From NCBI GenBank assembly GCA_039720395.1, contig CM077834.1, positions 4,298,607 through 4,362,606 on the forward strand: a DNA stretch of 64,000 bases, written 5' to 3'. The stretch is from Liquidambar formosana. Its lineage: Eukaryota > Streptophyta > Magnoliopsida > Saxifragales > Altingiaceae. The notes beneath the pieces are model-generated. The model was not told the DNA's origin. It saw nothing but the letters and a program-made list of their open reading frames with translations, and searched no databases. Both the position numbers and the translations under genes were made by a program. Shown here piece after piece: positions 1 through 11,900 of the stretch; position 1 is the stretch's first letter, and each line of letters starts with the position of its first letter.

Positions 1-23
1 AGTTCCTTTCATAATTTTGGAAG

Positions 24-516
24 TGTTAATATTCGGGTTGGGTAAGTGACCCATACCCGTGGTCCGCCCACATGCGGGTAGTGGACCTTATGTGTGTTTC
101 CTATTGAGTGGGTTTCTATTATGTGTGGAACCCTAGTCCTATTAGGTTTAGGACTTATAGGAAACTATTTAAGGTGGCTTTCTCCACAAATTAGGGTTGA
201 CCTCTCTATGCACCTTCTATCATTCTGTACAGCCATTCTCCCTTCTCTCTCTAGTATTCTCTCTAAGGCATCACCATAGCCTTATGGATTTGGAAGCATG
301 GAACAAAGGGAGGACTCTAGTAGCGATCTCTACGCCTTACACAGCGATGGTAGAGCGTACACGAAGGATTGGTTCGTGTTCACAGCATTCAGATGGCGTA
401 TGGCAACCCGCAGGCTCGTAACAACAAGTGACGGTCTTTCTCGGGTCTCTTCCGCAAGAGGTAACTCTTAGACCCGTGATTTATTTGCTATGTGCAATAT
501 GCATAAATTGTTTACA
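24..516 (+). repeat. 5' LTR of the copia element
   Basis: It starts TGTTAATATTCGGG and ends TTGTTTACA, immediately followed by the tRNA primer-binding site. A TATA-like CTATTTAAG lies at 165-173. Confidence 0.93.
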
Positions 517-517
517 T

Positions 518-530
518 TGGTATCAGAGCC
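518..530 (+). other. Primer-binding site of the copia element
   Basis: TGGTATCAGAGCC, one base downstream of the 5' LTR. This is the usual match to the 3' end of initiator methionine tRNA in plant copia elements. Confidence 0.9.
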
Positions 531-3042
531 ATAGTCTTGTTGGTTCGCCCAATAGTTGCCATAGTTGTGTTCTTTCTCTAAAAACACCATTGATGGGTCT
601 CTTAAAAACGAATTTTTAAAGTGGTTTTTTAACCAAAATTTTTTTATGTGGTTATGTTCTCCTATGTGAGAGGAACATCCCCATCAAGTTTCATGAGAAA
701 CGGATGTGTATTTTGAGAGAAAATACAAACCCTTGTTTTTAAAATTGTGTTTTTTCTGAAACTTTGGGCTATTTTTTGATGCACCTAGACCTATTATTAG
801 TGAATATAATTGGTATATTGATAATCTACGTCACAAGGGCTTTCCAACGATATATTATTTGCGCAATTTGGATACCATATGTGAAAGATATGAGCCTTAG
901 AAGTTGGCCCCTTGAACATGCAAATCTGGTGCGAATTTGTCTTAAGGTAGAAGATGAAGTGCAGAAAATTGCGACGCCCACTCTCGCCTATTGGAGAGTG
1001 CGAGAGAGTGTGGAGGCTGTAGAACTCTGATTTGCATGCCGTTTTTTCTTAAATTCATAAAATTTAATTTCTGATTTTTTGGTATTTTTTAAATTTTTTA
1101 ATGTTACCAGAAAATTTATTACAAAATTAAATTGGAAAACATGCATAACGGGGACACCACTTGCGCGCGTGGGAGTGCGTGCATGGGTGTTTGGTGGCCT
1201 AGAAAATTAGTGAATTATTTTTGGGGCTTGTTTGTGACCCTGTCTTGCTGCACCTCCCATACCAACCTCTGGATTTTTTATTTACCTAATTTTTATGTGT
1301 TTTTCCTTATCGAAAAATAAAATAAAATTAGTTTATACAAAATAAAAATTTTCAGAGGTTGTGTTAATTTTGTTTAACCATATGGGAGTGGGTATGTGTC
1401 ATTAGGAGAGCTATGCGACGTGGACTTATTGTGCATCACCTAATTACACGTGGTAATTAATTAATTAATTTTGTGTAATTAATTATTTTATTGCGTTGCG
1501 CAATTTGATTGCTGCCAACGATATACCCACCTTACGAGACTTATTGGTACACTCCCACAGGGGTTGAGTGTGGCCTAACCATCCATTTAATGAACCTTTT
1601 TTTTTGCTTGTTATGTGTTAGCATATTAGTTCTAAGATTAAATGGATGGATTTTTGGTAAATTTGGAAAGAGCTTGTATTTTCTTTGCTTTTGGTGTATA
1701 AGATTATTCTGTAAGGCATAATGTGAGGCGCGGCATCCCATCCCCATTTGTTTATTCATTGCAGTAGATCCATTGTAGTAGGATTTTTGAGAATGTAATG
1801 TATTATTTCATGTACTATTTTGAAAAGCCATGTAAAGGGATGTGTTTCGCGACGCGCATTATGTATGTGGAATTTTCTTAGCATAGGCTCTAAAATTTAC
1901 CAATATGGTTCCATGTGGGGACTTGTGTGCTTATTTTTATGGAGCAATTTATTATATTATTTTGTTAGTATAATACCGTGGATATTATTAGTTGAGATTT
2001 TGTACCTCCTAATATGTATATTTGTTCGAAAAACAATTGAAAATTATACTCCTAACCTACACTATCGGGAGATGATTATGAGCAATAGCAACACTTTTCG
2101 ATCTTGGTGTGTGGGAAGGGATAATACTTTTCATTTGGGTTTTCTAAACGAGTAGAAAGATGTGTAACTAATAATGTCAATCTTGCGCAATATGAATGAA
2201 ATGATGACTAGCGTACATATGGATTAGAAAATCAATACCTTTTAAATGAGCAAGTGCTCCTGAATATTTTGACCAGTTTTGTGATCTGAACTGTGGATGG
2301 GTATACGACCCTACACTGCCTTGACTTTGTGAGTTTTGAGGCCTACCATTCTTGGTGTAAGAAAGATCGTAACGTGCGCTTTACTATGCTAAGCAGCATG
2401 CTTATTGATTTTATTGGAAAATGTGTATTTCTCCACACGCGCTTTATTATGTTAAGTAGCGTGCTTGTTAGTTTAATAGGGGAGTATGTGTACTACCCTG
2501 TTACCAAGGATAGAAGGGTTATCCGAAATAATATGCTATAACTGTGAAATGTTGAAACACTTCGCTTGTGATTTCATTGAGTCAAAGTAGGTATCTTTTT
2601 CACAGAACTCTCTCTGCATTTGTGCATGTGATTATAATTTAGTTGCTCATTCTATCCTTGTGTGGATTGAGATGCACGTGCAACTAAATATGTATCTTGA
2701 GATGGAGTAGGCTTAGTAGATTATCGCCATTTTGAGTTGGCACCTATAGAATGTATAGGTCATAGCACTAGAGTAGAAGTTCTTAGAGTTGGTTTGTCTC
2801 AGCTCTAATTGCGCATAGGGTGCATCTTACTTCTACACAATGAGAATTATGTGCTTAATAATCAATATTGTCTACTATTAGTTTTAGCATTCTTTGATTT
2901 TGGATATTCCTTTATTTCAGAGATAGATGGTTGGATATTTTATGATGGTATTGTATATTTTTAGACATGTTTCACCTTAGAGTTGAACCGTATGATTTAT
3001 TTTCCCTTATCCTATGTTGCTAATGTCAATAAGAATATTGGT

Positions 3043-5014
3043 TCTATTTGGCATGCTAGACTTGGACATAATAGGATGACCGGTTAGCTCGAGAAGGCCT
3101 TTTGGGGCCCACTCGCTAAGGTTGACCTAATTGTGGTTGTGTCTTGTTTAGCTAGTATAACATGTAGGAAGCTTTTTATTAGTAAGGCGTTTTGAGCTAC
3201 TTGATTACTAGAGTTAGTCCACTTAGATATTTGCAAACCTATGTATGTTAAGGCACGTTTTGGTGCTTCTTACTTCCTTACTTTGATTGATAACTACGCG
3301 CGATATGATTTTGTCCATCTAATCGCTCGCCGCTATGGAGCTTTGGATTCTTTCAAATGCTTTATAGTAGAGGTTGAGAATTAGAGAGATAGAAGCTTTA
3401 AAGAGATAGAAGCTTGACAGTTCTTAGGACAAATCAAGGACGTGAGTACTTATCTGATCAATTTAGGGAACTATGTGAGGAAAAGATGATACGCAGATAA
3501 CTCTCTATTTCTGACACTCTGCAGCATAATGGTGTAGCGGAGAGTAGTAATAAGAGATTTCTAGTTATGTCTAGACTGATTATAGCGCAAGTTAACTTCT
3601 CTATATCCTTTTAATGAGATTTTTTTTTTTTACTGCTGCCTACATCTTTATTAAAGTGCCTTCTTGGTCAATTAGTTTTTCTAACCTTTTATCAGTGGTG
3701 GCATGCGAAAGCCCGATTTGTGGGGCATTTGCGCCATTTGGGGTCAGAAGGTTCGTTTACATCGCTCTCTATGAGTATGAGGAGCCTAACCCTAGAGCTA
3801 TAGAAACATTTTTATAAAATATTTTAAAAGCTCAAAAGGTTATTTGTTGTATGATGAATCTCCCGATGGAGGAATGACTAAATAGAGTTGCGAAATATTG
3901 ATTTCATTAGAGAACAATTTCCTTAGCATAAGCAGCACTAGTGAAAATCTTTACCTTTATGTGTTAGAGGAATGTGAAGACGTCTTACCATCTTCGAGCG
4001 AGGTGGGGAATTAGTTCCTTATCCTGTAGTTGCTGAAGATAGTGGGAGTGGTTTTCAACCTAGTGGGAGTTTCCTGTAAGGTGTTTTGCAAGAAAGTGTC
4101 TTGCAAGACTACTAAGATCACTAAGATTCTCAAGTGCACATGAGCAAATATTGAAACTTTCCCATCATCATTTTGAGATTGAAGGGGATGCCTTCTTATA
4201 TGCTTATAGAGAAGATGATGAGCTAACTTTATACAGAAAAGCGCTTTCTTCTTATGCTAGAAATAAATGGATGATACCTATGTAGGGTGAGTTGAGCTCG
4301 ATGGATGGAAATAGAGTCAAAAGGTTAATGCCTTATGTGTGGGTATAGACTGTATAGAGACATTCTCCCAAATGGTGAGGTTTGCCTCTATTTGCCTAAT
4401 CCTAGTTGTTGTCGCATAATTGGATTTTGGACTTTTCTAGATGGATGTTAAGATGATATTTCTCAATGGAGAACTAGACGTAGAGATCTATGTTAGATCA
4501 ACCAATGGGTTTTGATCCATATTAATCAACTAGTGGGTTTTTGAGGTCAAGGGATAAGAGCGCAAAGAGTGCTTGCTATTTATTGAGATGTGCATGAGTC
4601 CACCTCAGGTTATATGTTTATCCTTGGAGGTGAAGGTGCTTCTTTTATGGTAAGAAGCTGACTCACATTGCCTTGTCCCTAATGGAGTCGAAGAATATAG
4701 CTTGCTCAACGGTTGTTCAAGATGTTGTTTGGTAAAGATGATCTTTGCAACGTCTAGATTTTATAGCTTATGAAGAGCTTGTAATTTTGATTGTGTATCA
4801 ATCCTAGAGTGTGCAAATGATCCCTAGTATTGTCGTAGAACCAAACACAGAGATATTTTATTGTACTTTGTTTGAATTAAATATGGTTGCGCAAAGGGAA
4901 GTGGTCTTGAGGCATGTCTCCACTGGTAGTGTGGTAGCTGATCCTATAATTAAGCCAATTGCCAGACATGTTTTCCGTTCTCATGTGAGGAGAATGGAAC
5001 ATTGTAGGATTTAA
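3043..5014 (+). pseudogene. Relic of the copia polyprotein (GAG-pre-IN, integrase, RT piece, RNase H end)
   Basis: Conceptual translation in shifting frames shows family landmarks: a HARLGH-like GAG-pre-integrase start near 3050, integrase signatures such as GASYFLT near 3265 and QHNGVAE near 3522, a DVK.IFLNG reverse-transcriptase motif near 4445, TSGYMFILGG near 4600 and an ADPIIKPIARHVF-like C-terminal motif near 4938-4976. Many in-frame stops and frameshifts separate them, so no protein is made. Between the FLNG motif and TSGY only tens of bases remain where the family has several hundred residues, which marks an internal deletion. No gag could be recognised between 531 and 3040. Confidence 0.85.
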
Positions 5015-6098
5015 TATGCTCAGACATTTAATTTGTGATTGACATTATTATTTTGGTATTGATATTCATTCTTTGTGTTTTATAGAATGTTTGTGTCATT
5101 TGTGTACACATCTTTGTAATGTTACCGAGCTTGAATCGACCCACTCACACGGGTGATTCACCTTGGCGCTGAGTTAGCGAGCAAGATGAGACATTTATAT
5201 CTTTGGCGCCTAGTTGGCGAGCAAGATATACAGTTGCCATATTATATGTCGCCTTAGATTGAACTAAGATGAGATTTCTATTAGATCGATCATGGAGATT
5301 TTTCCACAAACTCTATGTAACCCGTTTGTTAGCCGAATGTGAGATTTTAGACAGGCGCTAAGAGAACGACTGGGCTAGAAAACTCAGGTTAGGCGCTTGA
5401 GTAGCGACTGGACTAAGATTCGTATGGCGTTCTTTTGCTTCTTTTTCTAGTGACATGCTCATTTTTATGAGTTAACGCCATAGCATACATTTCATACTGT
5501 ATGTGCTCTATAGCGACCGATAGTAGGAGTGATGAATGGATCCCTGCTTCATCACTGTGTGAGCCACATGGATCACTTTGATCCGTTTTTGTGCCCTTTT
5601 TGACTTGAGACTATGTCATGAAAAGGATACTTGATGATGCTACTTTAGCGTGTTTTCCAAAGGCCAGGAAATAATTCGGTCTTATGGGGTAATGTCTAGG
5701 AAAGCGGTTGAGTTGAATTGGATTGGCAGGAGGGCTTAGGGAAGACGATTTGATATTACACCATGCTTTGTGACTCATTAGATGGCCAGCGTCTATGTCA
5801 TATTTGTGATGATATGGGACATGGGTACATTGCATATATGTGGGATGCAGCACTGCTTTTATATTTATGAGGGATTAAAGAGTGCTTGATCAGGTGTTTT
5901 ATGGATTGTCTGGGGCATATACGAGATGCCTTCGAGTGATGCGTTCTTGTTAGTTTGGTGATAACTTAACATTTTCGCTCCTATGTTTGTACGTTCTTCT
6001 CATAAGGTCGCACACTACATTTCCTGTATGAGGAGATGAGTATTGGGAGATTGAGAGAGATTTTGGAGTTAGCATACCCTACGTGGGCGAGTGGGAGA

Positions 6099-6593
6099 TG
6101 TTAATATTCGGGTCGGGTAAGTGACCCATACCCGTGGCCCGCCCACATGCGGGTAGTGGACTTTATGAGTGTTTCCTATTGAGTGGGTTTCTATTGTGTG
6201 TGGAACCCTAGTCCTATTAGGTTTAGGACTTATAGGAAACTATTTAAGGTGGCTTTCTCTACAAATTAGGGTTGGCCTCTGTATGCACCCTCTATCATTC
6301 TGTACAGTCACTCTCCCCTCTCTCTCTCTAGTTTTCTCTCTAAGGCATCACCATGGCCTTATGGATTTGGAAGCGTGGAACAAAGGGAGGACTCTAGTAG
6401 CGATCCCTACGCCTTACACAGCGATGGTAGAGCGTACACGAAGGATTGGTTCGTGTTCACAGCATTCAAATGGCGTATGGCAACCCGCGGGCTCGTAACG
6501 ACAAGCGACTGTCTTTCTCGAGTCTCTTCCGCAAGAGGTAACTCTTAGACCCGTGATTTATTTGCTATGTGCAATATGCATAAATTGTTTATA
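6099..6593 (+). repeat. 3' LTR of the copia element
   Basis: Second copy of the 24-516 LTR. It is preceded by the purine tract GGGCGAGTGGGAGA and followed by the GGAAG target-site duplication. Confidence 0.93.
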
Positions 6594-7330
6594 GGAAGTA
6601 TATGGTTGTGTTTAAATTTGTAATAATGTTTTTTAGAGGTAAATTTTAGTGTTTTTAAACTATACGGAGTATATTCTATCACAGTAGATAGTTGGACACT
6701 TGGACTGCTAAAACAGCCAACTATTCTTGGTTTAAAGCCCTGGGTTTTTTAATCTATTTTCATGTCCAACAGACGTAATGGATTCTTTTTCTTTGCCTTT
6801 TTAAAGGGTGAGGAGAGAGAGGTAGAAATATAAATAGATTTATATGTTATTAGTATAGTATATTTATATTATTAATCTGCATTGTTTTTTTTCCTTTTTT
6901 GGGTTTTAATTTTCTTTGAGCTAACTATGTTTCTCTATTTTTTTTAATGTATCCTTCGTCATATTCGACTACAAGATCGAATAATACTCCTAACTTGGAG
7001 CAGAATAATGAGGCTCGGACAACACTCACAGTGTGGTAGTGCTTTTGTTTCCACCATTCCAGTTTGGTTTGCAGTGGCATGATAAAGAAGATGTGCACTC
7101 CAACTTTTCAACAGAATATTGTTGGAATGCCAAATTTATCAGATCCTTCACCATCACTCCCCCGCACCTAATGCATGGAGGAGGAGGAATTGAACATGCT
7201 ACATTCAGCTAAGTCATGATATCATGTAGACCTATGTAGAGTTGTATTGTTCTGAGTTGTAATCGTTGTTGTTGTTCTCTATTTTAGCTGGAATTTGATA
7301 AGCAATATATTTCCATATTTACATGGGCCT
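6594..7330 (+). repeat. 3' flank of an RLP gene (copy 1, ORF outside the window)
   Basis: This segment matches the DNA downstream of both RLP pseudogenes (16667-17300 and 30227-30860): the TTTTAGTGTTTTTAAAC block, the CATGTCCAACA block, the GGACAACACTC block and the GTAGACCTA block occur in the same order. Bases 1-23 match the part of this flank just before the copia insertion. The copia element therefore landed in the 3' flank of a further RLP copy lying to the left. No ORF of its own. Confidence 0.7.
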
Positions 7331-7383
7331 ATTATTTGATTAGGCCAGTTTCTACGAGTAGGGGTACTATGACTGATATAATG

Positions 7384-7434
7384 TTTTTTTTTTTTTTTTT
7401 TTTTTTTTTTTGGGGGGGGGGGGGGTGGGGGGGG
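7384..7434 (+). repeat. T28 followed by a G-rich run
   Basis: 28 T then 22 G with a single T interruption. It is low-complexity and lies at the left edge of a ~600-bp stretch (about 7366-7960) that is absent from the otherwise similar copy at 21.7 kb. No gene was recognised in that stretch. The reverse-strand ORF through the run is only its Pro/Lys translation. Confidence 0.85.
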
Positions 7435-8194
7435 TAAGAAGAAAAAAGCCACAACATCAGAATATATTAAACAAGGAAACATTAGTATACTGGAATATAT
7501 TTGGAATAATGAACCTTGACTCATTTGATATTTGGGTGTGGAACTGTGGTTGGGTTTGGCTGTTTGGGTAGGTCTGGTGACCAAGTCCCTCAGTTGCAGA
7601 TTGATCAGTTGGCTAGATATAGTGTTTCTACCAAGTAGTAGATTGTTTTTAGAGATAAGCAAAACCTTCCTACTCGTATCATTGCTTCTATTCGTCTAGA
7701 GCAGCAGGGTCTTCTATAAGGGTTTAAACTTTTTATTCTCTTTGTATTAGACTTCTCTGAGGGTTAGGTACCTTCGTCCCCCCTTTTCTAGGTGTATCTT
7801 TCTTTTTTTTTTATCAATAAATTTCCCTCCTACCCTAGAGGTTCCACCAAATAAAAAATAAAAAAAACAAAACAAATGACTTGAAATTTTCAAACCAGAA
7901 ATGGTATGATGGGAAGCCATGTGTGTTTCTCATAAAATGGATGGCATTGATTGAAACCGGATTTTTATACCGCGAAGCTGATCCAACCCATCTAAAACCA
8001 AATCTTTTAACTTATCTCTTGAAAATTTCTGGGTTATGATTAGTTGGTGGTAAGAAAAATATTAAGGCTTAAAACAAGAAAATTCACACCGTTGCCACGC
8101 GTCATTGAAAAAATCCATGAAATTTCTTCCATGAGATATTAAATTTATTTCAATTCTCCAACAGAAGACTCCAGGAATTTACCATTGCACAAAG

Positions 8195-8376
8195 CCCTTC
8201 TAGCTTGGTTCCAAAACGTTTCCAAAGATAAATTCCAATGGCTTCCTGAAAGGAAATCCTGGGCCTGCTGGCAGCGGGGTGAATTTCAGAAAAAAGCTTG
8301 GGCCTTGGGCCATAACCTTGGGACTATCTCTTGCTTGGGAATGGGGCTTCAAAACTAGTACTCCGTATTCTAAAAA
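8195..8376 (+). repeat. RLP-unit 'GGAAATCC' repeat, copy 1
   Basis: A dispersed unit recognised by GGAAATCC, GGGCCTGC, a TTTTCAGAAAAAGGCTTGG-like block and CTTGGGCCATAACC. Further copies lie near 11136, 17330-17445, 18110, 19120, 22040 and 31200. The unit recurs downstream of the RLP 3' flanks and is a frequent host of the MITE family described below. At about 8222 it has the un-inserted form of the site used by the MITE at 18711. Confidence 0.7.
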
Positions 8377-8800
8377 GAGGGCTGCTGTTGCAACCTCTCA
8401 ACGTTTTTTTGTAAATCTTACTTCTTTTTATTTTTTAAGGTTTTATGAAAAATATAGAAAGTTTTAATGAAAACTGGGCATGTTGTCTACTAGAAAACAT
8501 TATTTTGAACAACTTTGTAGAAAAAAGGTTTTTCAAAATCTATTTTTTAAGAGAACTTTTTGGTCATTTACAAGTCTCTACTTCATTTTTACAAAAAACA
8601 CAAATTATAAATTGCTAAAAAAATTCATTTAAACAATAAATTTTGGAAAAACTTTTTCCTACAAAGTTATTCAAAATGATATTTTCTAGTAGACTTGCAG
8701 CCAATTTTCACGAAAGCTTTTTATATTTTCATAAGATTTTAAAAATTTTAAAATAAATGGGGTGTACAAATAAAGTTGAGGGGTTGCAATAGTGACCCTC
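8377..8800. mobile_element. Foldback MULE-type MITE, copy D
   Basis: A palindromic element of about 424 bp. The ends read GAGGGCTGCTGTTGCAAC and, inverted, GAGGGTCACTATTGCAAC. The inner core (TTTTGAACAACTTTG with its inverted partner) is shared with the other copies. The flanking 9 bp do not match well, so the duplication has decayed or the boundary is off by a few bases. It occupies nearly the same spot in the host repeat as copy C at 18263. Confidence 0.75.
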
Positions 8801-9158
8801 TTTGGAGAAGAGGACCGCCAAAGCATACTCACACACTTTCTTTCTTTCTTCTTCATTTTTTTTTTTTTTTTTTTTGACCATCTATAAAATGTACCCATAC
8901 CCCAAATCCATCTTAATATCAACAAATGGATATCAATGTCTATCTATAAGCTTGAGCCCAGGATCGCTTACTAAACAAGTTAGGCAAATGCCATTAACCT
9001 AGCATGCCATCGACACTCAATCACACATTAACAAAGACTAAAAACCAAATAATGTGATAATATAACACCCACAAATTTGAATTTGAATTTGAATTTGAAT
9101 TTGAATTTAAATAGTGAGATTCAATACCGGATGCCACCTCAATTGGTTTGCGATCTTG

Positions 9159-9194
<36 letters not shown>

Positions 9195-9440
9195 AAAGGA
9201 TATATAGCAATATTGCCTTTTTTTACGAATTGTCTCATCTTCTCCCCAGTGGATGGTTTATTTCGAATTGTCACTCTTGATGCTATCTCCAACCTCTGAT
9301 GAATTGTCTCATCTTCACCCCAATTGATGCTATCTCCAATCTCTTAAGAATTGTCACTCTTGATGCCACTTTTCAATAGCTAGGATTCGCATTTTCATCA
9401 CCAGTCATTTTATATTTGTAACCATATATCCACTTATTTG
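8801..9440 (+). other. Intergenic, RLP-cluster repeats; no gene
   Basis: AT-rich DNA with T-runs at about 8859-8876 and 9162-9188, a hexamer (GAATTT)n run at about 9076-9106, and GAATTGTCTCATCTTC-type short repeats that recur at 20870-21000. No coding signal was seen on either strand. Confidence 0.7.
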
Positions 9441-9455
9441 TGTCCGCGAATAATT

Positions 9456-9567
9456 TCTATGAACGTATTACAAGGGAGCCAATGTTATGAGAACTTGGGA
9501 AGTTGACGTATTCTATGAACGTATTACAAGGGAGCCAATGTTATGAGAACTTGGGAAGTAAACGTCA
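9456..9567 (+). repeat. Tandem duplication, 56-bp period
   Basis: A block beginning TCTATGAACGTATTACAAGG occurs twice head-to-tail, almost identical, so the duplication is young. Confidence 0.9.
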
Positions 9568-9852
9568 ACTGAAGCCACTATATAAGCGCAAAATGAAAAG
9601 AAAGAAGAAGATGATTTTGATGAAGTGAAGCGAACAATATAACACATATATGCTTGTAAAGTGGAAGACTTGGGGAATTTGGGACTGAAACTTAATTAAT
9701 TTAATCAGTTCAACACAAGAATTTGGACCATTTTATGAAAGTAGCATTTTGGTGGATGACTTTGTTGACTGGAAAGTCATAGTGGAGGGATCGGTATAAT
9801 ATTCATGTGGAGGAACGATTGGAGTGGCACTCGGAAAAAGAATAACCACTTA

Positions 9853-10086
9853 GGCCATGTTTGTTTAGTTGAAATGGAATGGGTGGGAATGGAATTTGAT
9901 TCCATGTTAAAAAAAGTCTAGAATGGAATGAGATTGAAATAAATATTGTAAAATGAATATCATTATAATTTACTACTACTATTTGATTCCATTCCCATTT
10001 GATTATCTCATCCAAACTTGTTGATTGGAATGAATTGGAATGGGATTCCATTCCATCCATTCCATTCCCATCAAACAAACATGGCA
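9853..10086. mobile_element. Tourist-like (PIF/Harbinger) MITE
   Basis: A 234-bp element with terminal inverted repeats GGCCATGTTTGTTT / AAACAAACATGGCA and a TTA duplication on each side (9850-9852, 10087-10089). The paralogous segment near 22158-22190 lacks the element and keeps one TTA, so it is an in-window empty site. A 3-bp TTA duplication is typical of PIF/Harbinger MITEs. The inner part is GGAATGGAATG-rich. Confidence 0.82.
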
Positions 10087-10089
10087 TTA

Positions 10090-11900
10090 GACTCTTTGAT
10101 TAATGGTTTACCAGAGACTTTTTGGAAGCGTGTGATCCATGTGGAAAAAAAGGCGTCAATCAAAATCTCCAAACAAATTATTTGTAGGAAAATGCTTGTC
10201 CCTGACCATCTCATTTCCTGCCTATACTCATTAATGTCGGTAGCACAATGGATTTAATTAGATTACTTTAATTTTCCATTCAACAAGATGGGTCTTCAAT
10301 CAAAGCCAGGATGATTTCGAGGTAATTGCCATTTTTTGTGACTTGTGAAAAGGAAACTCTTCAAAAAAGTGTACGTGTGCCACTTTAGACGGGTCTAGCA
10401 AGCATTCTATAGATTCTCTTTCTAATGGAGTAGGAACAAGTGAACTTACTATTTTTTTTTTTTTTTTTTGATTTATTGTATTTGAAGCAATGAAATGCTA
10501 GGAATTAACAAGCATAAAATGAATGTATTCATGTAGGGTGCTGCATGGCACTCGTGGAGAAGGCGTCAATAAGAAAATGAACTACCAACATTAGTATTAT
10601 TTCTTATTAATTGACACTTTAAATTGAGATTTCTTTGGTTAGGTGATTTTGGAATGTGAGTAATGATTGCTGTTCATGGGATGGTGTCACGTGCGAAGAG
10701 AGAGAAAGAGCATGTACAAACAAAACAAGAGCATGGATTAATCAGTCATGATATTTTTCTTTGTGAGAGAATGGTTTATGCAGTTGGCTTAATAAACATT
10801 CAAAGAAGCTTCAACTTTTTACATATTAATTTAATGAAACGAATTCAGGTTGGATTTTTTATTTTGGAAAATGCTATTTGTCCAAAAAAAATTTCCCAAA
10901 TACAAAATCCCACGTAATGTTACAATAATAACAACCCACAAATTTGAATTGGAACAGTGAAATCCAATACCAAGATGCCACCTCATTTGGGATCTTAAAT
11001 TTGAGAAAAAATTTTGATATATCTGATATTGCTTTTTTTGTCTTCTTCTTCTCCTTTTTTTTGGTAGTAAGGAAATTTTCATTGACCAAAAGAGGAAAGG
11101 AATGGCCAAAAAAATGGAGCTTTGCTCGAAAGGAAATCCCGGACCTGCAGTTGGTAGTGGGGGAATTTTCAGAAATGAACATGACTGCTTGAGCCTTGCA
11201 CCATAGCCATGGGATTATATCTTGCTAAGGTTAATCTTGCTGAGGCTTCTGTGCCTAAAAATGTATGGATAATAATTGTCTTCACATTGGTGTAGAAGAA
11301 CTTGTTACTTGAATCCACTTATATTTGACCACTTGTCTAAATAATTAAGGAGAATTGATTGTATGTGCATTTCCTTATTTACATTATGTTTGTGAACATG
11401 CATGTGCTTATGTGTTCATGTTCATGTGTCTGTAACAATATACTTGCGATCGAATAATTTTTATGTATGCATTGCATGGGAGCCAATTGTATGAGAAGTA
11501 AACGTCAACTGAAGCCAGTAAGCACAAAATGAAGAAAGAAGAAAGATGATTTTGATGAAGTCATGAAGCTGACAATATAATGCTTGTAAAGTGGAAGACT
11601 TTGGAATTTGGGACTGAAACTTTTTTATTTATTTTGGGGTAGTTTGGGACTGAAACTGTAATCAGTCCAACATAAGAACTTGGACCACTTTATGAAAGTA
11701 TTTAGGTGGGGTGGAAATTTGTGATGACTTTGTTGACTGGAGTGCCACTTAGATGCATTATAACCTGTTAGATCCAAGACTAATGGTTTATCAGGACTTT
11801 TGGAAGCCATTAACAAAAGGCGTCGATAAAAAATGAACCGAAACGATTTGGAAGAAATTATTTGTCGGATGACCTCATTTTGTGCTTTGACTTAGCATTG
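10090..11900 (+). other. Intergenic, duplicated RLP-cluster DNA; no intact gene
   Basis: A mosaic of segments seen elsewhere in the window: 10090-10260 and 10320-10660 match 22180-22700, 10930-11010 matches 9070-9170, 11136-11235 is a 'GGAAATCC' unit, and 11440-11840 matches 9440-9830. A T-run lies at about 10451-10469. The only coding trace is the short RLP fragment at 10647-10693. Confidence 0.65.
10647..10693 (+). pseudogene. Short relic of an RLP N-terminal cap
   Basis: Translates as WNVSNDCCSWDGVTCE, closely matching WNMSTDCCSWDGVTCD of the RLP pseudogene at 13621. This is the paired-cysteine LRR N-terminal cap typical of RLPs. Only about 47 bp are preserved and the flanks do not continue as LRR sequence. 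It is a gene fragment, not a gene. Confidence 0.6.

Larger units (their letters stand above)
24..6593 (+). mobile_element. Degenerate Ty1-copia LTR retrotransposon
   Basis: The element has two near-identical LTRs (24-516 and 6099-6593), a 5-bp target-site duplication GGAAG (19-23 and 6594-6598), a primer-binding site TGGTATCAGAGCC at 518-530 (initiator-Met tRNA type) and a purine-rich tract just before 6099. The interior is riddled with stops and frameshifts, but copia domains are readable in order: GAG-pre-integrase (about 3043-3190), integrase core (about 3215-3580), a short piece of reverse transcriptase (about 4435-4530) and the end of RNase H (about 4590-5014). Most of the reverse transcriptase, including the YVDD region, and the start of RNase H appear deleted. 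By eye the LTRs differ at twenty-odd positions, so the insertion is not recent. It cannot move on its own. About 1 kb of non-coding DNA separates the RNase H relic from the 3' LTR. Confidence 0.93.

Noticed and set aside
1820..2155. 111-codon ORF inside the copia element
   Set aside because: Lies in the decayed interior between the primer-binding site and GAG-pre-integrase; shows no gag motif and looks like chance in AT-rich DNA.
7279..7662. 127-codon minus-strand ORF with Pro and Lys runs
   Set aside because: The runs are translations of the T28/G homopolymer tract; no family features and no splice or promoter context.
10831..11192. Overlapping ORFs of 80-100 codons on both strands
   Set aside because: They lie in duplicated non-coding cluster DNA and depend on homopolymers; the paralogous segments at 9.1 kb do not keep them open.
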